Origin: Silene noctiflora
Lineage: Eukaryota > Streptophyta > Magnoliopsida > Caryophyllales > Caryophyllaceae
Direction: 5' to 3'
Assembly: GCA_009801015.1 (NCBI GenBank)
Contig: VHZZ01001617.1
Coordinates: 56,823 to 78,549, forward strand
Length of the DNA: 21,727 bases
Part shown: one piece after another, positions 17,615 to 21,727 of the stretch
How positions within the stretch are numbered: position 1 is the stretch's first letter
How the letters are laid out: each line of letters starts with the position of its first letter
Notes under the pieces: generated by a model
What the model was told of the DNA's origin: nothing
The model's database searches: none
The model's input: the letters and a program-made list of their open reading frames with translations, nothing else
Program-made: the position numbers and the translations under genes

Positions 17615-17705
17615 CTCTTTCCGTCCCAATCATTTGTTTACCTCTGATTAAAATACCTTTTATAAAGAATAAAAAAAGGTAAAATAATAATTGGGGCGGA
17701 GGGAG
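17615..17705. mobile_element. Stowaway-like MITE, 91 bp, second copy
   Basis: Begins ctctttccgtcccaatcatt after TA and ends ttggggcggagggag before TA at 17706-17707, so both terminal inverted repeats and the TA duplication are visible. Same orientation and family as the copy 50 bases to its left. Confidence 0.85.
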
Positions 17706-17707
17706 TA

Positions 17708-19365
17708 TATACAATTAGGATGGAGTTTGACTAATTATTTTTAATTATGTGTTGATTTTCTTACTGTGTGAGATTGTCATATCCAACAAGATGGCTTAAT
17801 GTAAATAAATGATGATGCTTATGAAATAGGGTACAAAAAATTAGTGTCCAACCACAAAAGGGTATGGCCAATGTTCCCTCAACATTACATTTACTCATTC
17901 ATTTATCCTGTAAATGTTTTTTTATTTTCTTATCTTGTTTGTTAACAGATTCATTAACTGAACTAGCATTAACCTTATATTTTTAATTATTTGCTACAGT
18001 ATAAAGATGTGTTTAATGCTCCCTTCAATTTGACATTAACCAAAGCCATTTATCAGCTGACTGCTCTTAAATTCTTGGTAACACAGAAAAGAGTACTCTT
18101 TCTGCATCATAAATCATCAATGCAGGCTTTATGATTGGTTTAACAACAGGTCGATGATGCATCAGTAATTTTACTGTAAGACCATTATAATAGTCGTTTC
18201 TGTTACATACGTTTGTTCAAAATATGTAAGAGGAGCTTTGAATAATGTATGGAAATGAAACGAATGGAGGAAGTACGGAATAGTATGACGGTCATTATTA
18301 TTTGTGGAAAAAATGTACAAGGACCCATGTGAAGGGAGGAGAAATATTTATCCCAAGAGAGGTGAAAAACTGAAAACAAGGGGTTTTGGGGTCCCTTGTT
18401 TGAGGGAAATGAAATCCCTGACATAAATGCATCAGCTGAATGAAGAGTGTGTCTTAATCATTCATCACTTGAACTGCTCCTCTCACCATTTCTTCAATAA
18501 ATGCATATGCCCTTTTCTGTTTCAAATATTTCTAATTTGATTTTCTACCCTTTTCAAAGGGGTTCTTCTTTGCTAAACTTCAAGAGATAGGTAATGTTAC
18601 CGAGGCGATAAAGGATATCGTTCCGGAATGAAGTTAGACACCTAATGAATTTTAAATGTATAACTTAGCTTCTAAAATCACATTATACATGTCTCTTACT
18701 CCAAGTTTTTTTACTTTATTCTCGCTAAAATAAACCTTTTTATAGTAGTGATGACTCTGATGAGAGTAGAAATTCGTCAATGATATTTCATCTCCATCAA
18801 CTTCATTCTCATTTCTTAAACCAAACATCCCCTTTAATGTTTTTATTTATAGAGCAAGCTATTTAACTTGAATTTTCATCAAGCTGCCCACAAAAATGGC
18901 TTCAACAAATAGTATAATCTCTCGAGAATTTTATCACATATTAACACATATCTAACAATGCGTACTCTTTGGATTCTTTTGAATGACCTCATTTTCAAAA
19001 TTTTGAGGGTAATTTTGAACAAATGGAATGATTCGGACCGAAATGAGTATAAATTGTTTTCATACTAGGGCGCCAGTTTAGCTATATGACTGAAATGCAG
19101 AATATCACTAAAAAAAGTTAGTGACATCTTAGTAATTGTATGACAAAGTTAGTTCCAGTACAAAAGTGTAAAACCTTATAATGTAATGTATGACTTTAAC
19201 GTGTCAGTAAAAAGGGTAAAAAGATGACTAAAAAACAAAAGAAAAAACCTGAAAATAAAAAACCTCCTGAAACTGAGATTCTCAAGTTTGTAATTAGTCC
19301 AAAAAATACTTGAGACTTGAGAGCACACACTATCTGCATTCTGCACCAACCAAATAATTACTACT

Positions 19366-19366
<1 letters not shown>
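17708..19366. other. Non-coding stretch
   Basis: AT-rich DNA with no supported gene. Minor items: gaatggaggaagtac near 18264, which resembles a lone Stowaway right end, and a 9-base-stem hairpin at 18374-18401 (aaacaaggg / cccttgttt). The minus frame at 18203-18424 spans these and has no family resemblance. Confidence 0.4.

Positions 19367-19407
<41 letters not shown>
19367..19407. repeat. 41-bp poly(A) tract
   Basis: An uninterrupted run of A. It could be the tail of a retroposed copy, but the upstream 300 bases show no SINE, LINE or processed-gene sequence that I recognise, and no target duplication was found. Confidence 0.9.
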
Positions 19408-19409
<2 letters not shown>

Positions 19410-20490
19410 TTGGTAATAATAATTGGAAGAAAACAGAAGTGATGAAAGCAAAGTAAGATGAACATTTGATTGTTATTCCCAAAGGAATCCAACAACCTCC
19501 TTTTCAAACTTGTAATTAATGTATATACATATAGTAGATAGGTCTTTTTTGGAAGTTAAAAGCATTTCTTTTATTAGTTGGATATTCATTTACTACTAGC
19601 GATTAATGATGTATTAACATACTCCCTTCCTCGCTCCGTTCAGGTAATTAGTTATCTACAAGTGGATTATAAGTTTCGGGATTTCCTTTTAGCGATCCAA
19701 ATTCAATTAACGAACTAATGGTCGGGATTTCAAGCAATGGATTATAAGGTAGAGAGGTAAAGTAAGACGATGTATGAATTTATGAGAGGAACGTAACAAA
19801 GAGAATCTTGAGTCACTATATTCCTATCTAAACCTCATTTATTCACCCCACAACTCTCGCTTTCCTTGTTGGGTCTTGGGTGACAAGGATGTATTCTCCA
19901 GGGTTAAGTCGTGGTCATGTATTGTTGACTACCACTTTTCAAAGGTTGCAACACACAATGATCATTGATCATCAAAACAAACCATTCACATACTTGTTAA
20001 TTTATATTAAAAACAAACACAAAGAGTAATAATAAATTAAAGCCTTTATACTATTTTACTCTAAATCTTAACTCCATGAGTGTATCTAATAATCCAAATA
20101 ACTCATTTTATTGTCTCATTATTTGTGTATGGGAAATTGCATTCAATTTTTCAACATGTTGTATATTCAAATACTCGTGCTTGTTTCTTTGTATTTATTG
20201 ATAAGAATCACATGTAGCAACATAACCCAACCAATGGTACATGATGCATAAATTTGTCATGTATTAGTCCAACACTATTTGGTGCATCATTTAGGGTGAG
20301 TGAGTACGTAGCACATTTCCAAAATATAAACACAAAACTGCAGTGCTAACCTATTGCACCAAACTCAGGACTATATGACACCATGCATTCTAAAGTTATA
20401 TGACTTGTATCATCTTTTTTTTTTGGCATAGATTCAATAGGTCTTTCTTGTGACTGTTCACGATTTCTTTTTCACTTGCAACTTATAATA
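19408..20490. other. Non-coding stretch
   Basis: AT-rich DNA without a supported gene. A tactcccttcctcgctccgt word near 19620 resembles a Stowaway-type left end, but no matching right end was found. Confidence 0.4.
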
Positions 20491-20537
20491 AGTCACAAAC
20501 TTGTGATAAAAAAGTGTCGTCACAAATGAGAATTAAT
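20491..20537. repeat. End fragment of the same MITE family as 20826-21003
   Basis: The reverse complement reads attctcatttgtgacgacac and then tatcacaagtttgtgact, matching the left end of the nearby element (ttcttatttgtgacggaca, then cgtcacaagtttgtgacggg). Only one end is present. Confidence 0.55.
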
Positions 20538-20774
20538 ATTGGGATTTAAAGGCGTGACTGAAAAAGGAGTGTTATATTAAATGAGAAATTTCCTGTCCTT
20601 TGGGAGGGTGTAAGACAATCTATCAAATGGAATATTATAAAGGTTTAGGTGTAAGGAGTACGGTTCTTTCGGAGGACACGAGAATTTTTTCGGGTTAAAT
20701 AGCATCAATGTGCTAACAAGATGTAAGAGGATCCTCTCAATTTCTTTTTCCTTTTCGCTATTTATTACAGAGTA

Positions 20775-21233
20775 CTCCCTCCAATCAACTCCACACTACC
20801 ATTATACTTTTTTACATCACAAATTCTTATTTGTGACGGACAATATCCGTCACAAGTTTGTGACGGGTCAAATAAAACCTACATGAGTAGATAAAGACAA
20901 GATATTTGTATCTCCCTAGGTACTTTATGTTTGTCTTATCTACTCAAGTGGGTCATATTGACCCGTTACAAGCTTGTGATGGATATACCCGTCACAAGAG
21001 AGACTTGTTGTTTTTACATTTGTCAACGCTTGTTTTACGCGCTAAATATCATTAGCTACGTATTTGCAAAAATTATAAAAGTTAGATATTTTTAATGTAC
21101 ACGTAAGTACGAATCAAACAAAATCTCACGTGATCATATTTTCACTTAAGTATTGAGAGAAAATTGAAATTGAATGCTTACTTTAAATAGTATACAAAAT
21201 AGAAAATGGTAGTGTGTAGTTGAATGAAGGGAG
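20775..21233. mobile_element. Stowaway-like element of 459 bp (outer)
   Basis: The left end ctccctccaatcaactccac (then actaccatt) pairs with the reverse complement of the right end, ctcccttcattcaactacac (then actaccatt), with few mismatches over 29 bases. TA lies on both sides (20773-20774, 21234-21235). Without the nested insertion it would be about 280 bases. No coding capacity. Confidence 0.82.
20826..21003. mobile_element. Foldback-type MITE nested inside the outer element
   Basis: The two halves are inverted copies: left cttatttgtgacggacaata, tccgtcacaagtttgtgacg, then acatgagtagataaagacaa; right complement ctctcttgtgacgggtatat, ccatcacaagcttgtaacgg, then cttgagtagataagacaaac. The halves meet near 20915-20930, so the whole can fold into one long stem. 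The exact ends and target duplication are uncertain by a few bases. Confidence 0.7.
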
Positions 21234-21235
21234 TA

Positions 21236-21727
21236 TTAATTATCCACGTAGTAAATGTTTAATTTGAAAAAAAAGCCGGTTTAGAGCTTCAGATCTTATC
21301 TTTATTAATACAAAAACATTTAAAGCATCCTCATTAACCCACATCATCATATGCGGTTTTTTTTTCCATTTTCCGAAAAAATCAGTAATAGTGGGCCGTG
21401 TTGAGAATACATTAGAATTAATTGTTTTGGTTGACTTTGACATCAGTGTTTACAANTTAGTAAATATTTNGTACGTTGATTAGTATTATTTTAATTTTCA
21501 ATTTTAATAAATCAAGTAAATCAGTTAAATGACATTCTATAATTAGTTACTTTAAAGAATTTTTGGAACAATATGACCAAAAATGTTAGTTAAACTATAT
21601 CAAATAAATCAAATAAAGTTATATCCATTTTNAATTTTGTATATAAATAACATAACATACACTTACCATCAATATTTTCAACGATAATCATATCAATATT
21701 AGCATACCAAAAATATTAAAAATAAGA
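21236..21727. other. AT-rich right edge
   Basis: No supported gene or element. Three undetermined bases occur (near 21457, 21470 and 21632). The minus frame at 21240-21443 has no family resemblance. Confidence 0.4.

Noticed and set aside
18374-18401. Hairpin aaacaaggg / cccttgttt as a small RNA precursor
   Set aside because: Nine-base stem is far too short for a plant miRNA precursor and flanking pairing does not extend it.
19040-19407. Retroposed gene or SINE ahead of the 41-A run
   Set aside because: No recognisable source sequence and no target duplication; plain poly(A) expansion is equally likely.
1-21727. Search for CRISPR arrays, operons, phage-like or defence modules, tRNA and rRNA genes
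   Set aside because: The window is plant nuclear DNA with spliced genes; no regularly spaced palindromic repeats, cloverleaf or rRNA sequence was seen.

Overview
This is nuclear DNA from a flowering plant. It is AT-rich, its genes are split by GT-AG introns, and it carries typical plant repeats: Stowaway-like and other MITEs, Au-type SINE ends, and an RTE-clade LINE end. The repeat flavour (CTCCCTCCGTCCC ends, frequent tacggagta words) suggests a eudicot, perhaps Caryophyllales (chenopod, spinach or pink relatives). That placement is an inference. Four undetermined bases near each end suggest a draft contig.

Layout. (1) 282-945, minus: first coding exon of a gene that continues towards or beyond the left edge. 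It has an acidic Ser-rich N-terminus with a duplicated 37-residue unit, then a domain that looks like a diverged PCNA N-terminal half. (2) 2280-4221, minus: a complete four-coding-exon gene for a DeSI/PPPDE thiol peptidase of 270 residues, with a probable 1.76-kb 5'-UTR intron and promoter near 6090. (3) 6106-8030: intergenic DNA with a MITE-like inverted-repeat element and two GC-rich decayed transposon islands. (4) 8171-16992, plus: a four-exon BSD-domain protein of 174 residues. Its exons lie far apart because intron 2 is about 7.25 kb. Reading frame and splice phase close exactly in genes 2 and 3.

Intron 2 of the BSD gene is the most structured part. It holds two diverged copies of one block (about 9067-11410 and 12081-14727). 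Each copy was later hit by different insertions: a TIR element in the first; a 552-bp long-TIR foldback element with a perfect 9-bp target duplication, and a 5'-truncated RTE LINE, in the second. Each copy therefore serves as the empty site for the other's insertions. Further along lies a relic of a Ty3/gypsy-type element. Intron 1 carries a 72-bp tandem array that repeats the 3' splice site of exon 2; one unit was hit by an Au-like SINE.

(5) 16993-21727: 3' UTR, then non-coding DNA with paired Stowaway-like MITEs, a long poly(A) tract and one MITE nested in another.

The three host genes have unrelated likely roles (clamp-like protein, deSUMOylase-like peptidase, BSD protein) and form no operon-like unit. 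I found no defence system, biosynthetic cluster, tRNA, rRNA or CRISPR. What is unusual here is gene structure and repeat layering.
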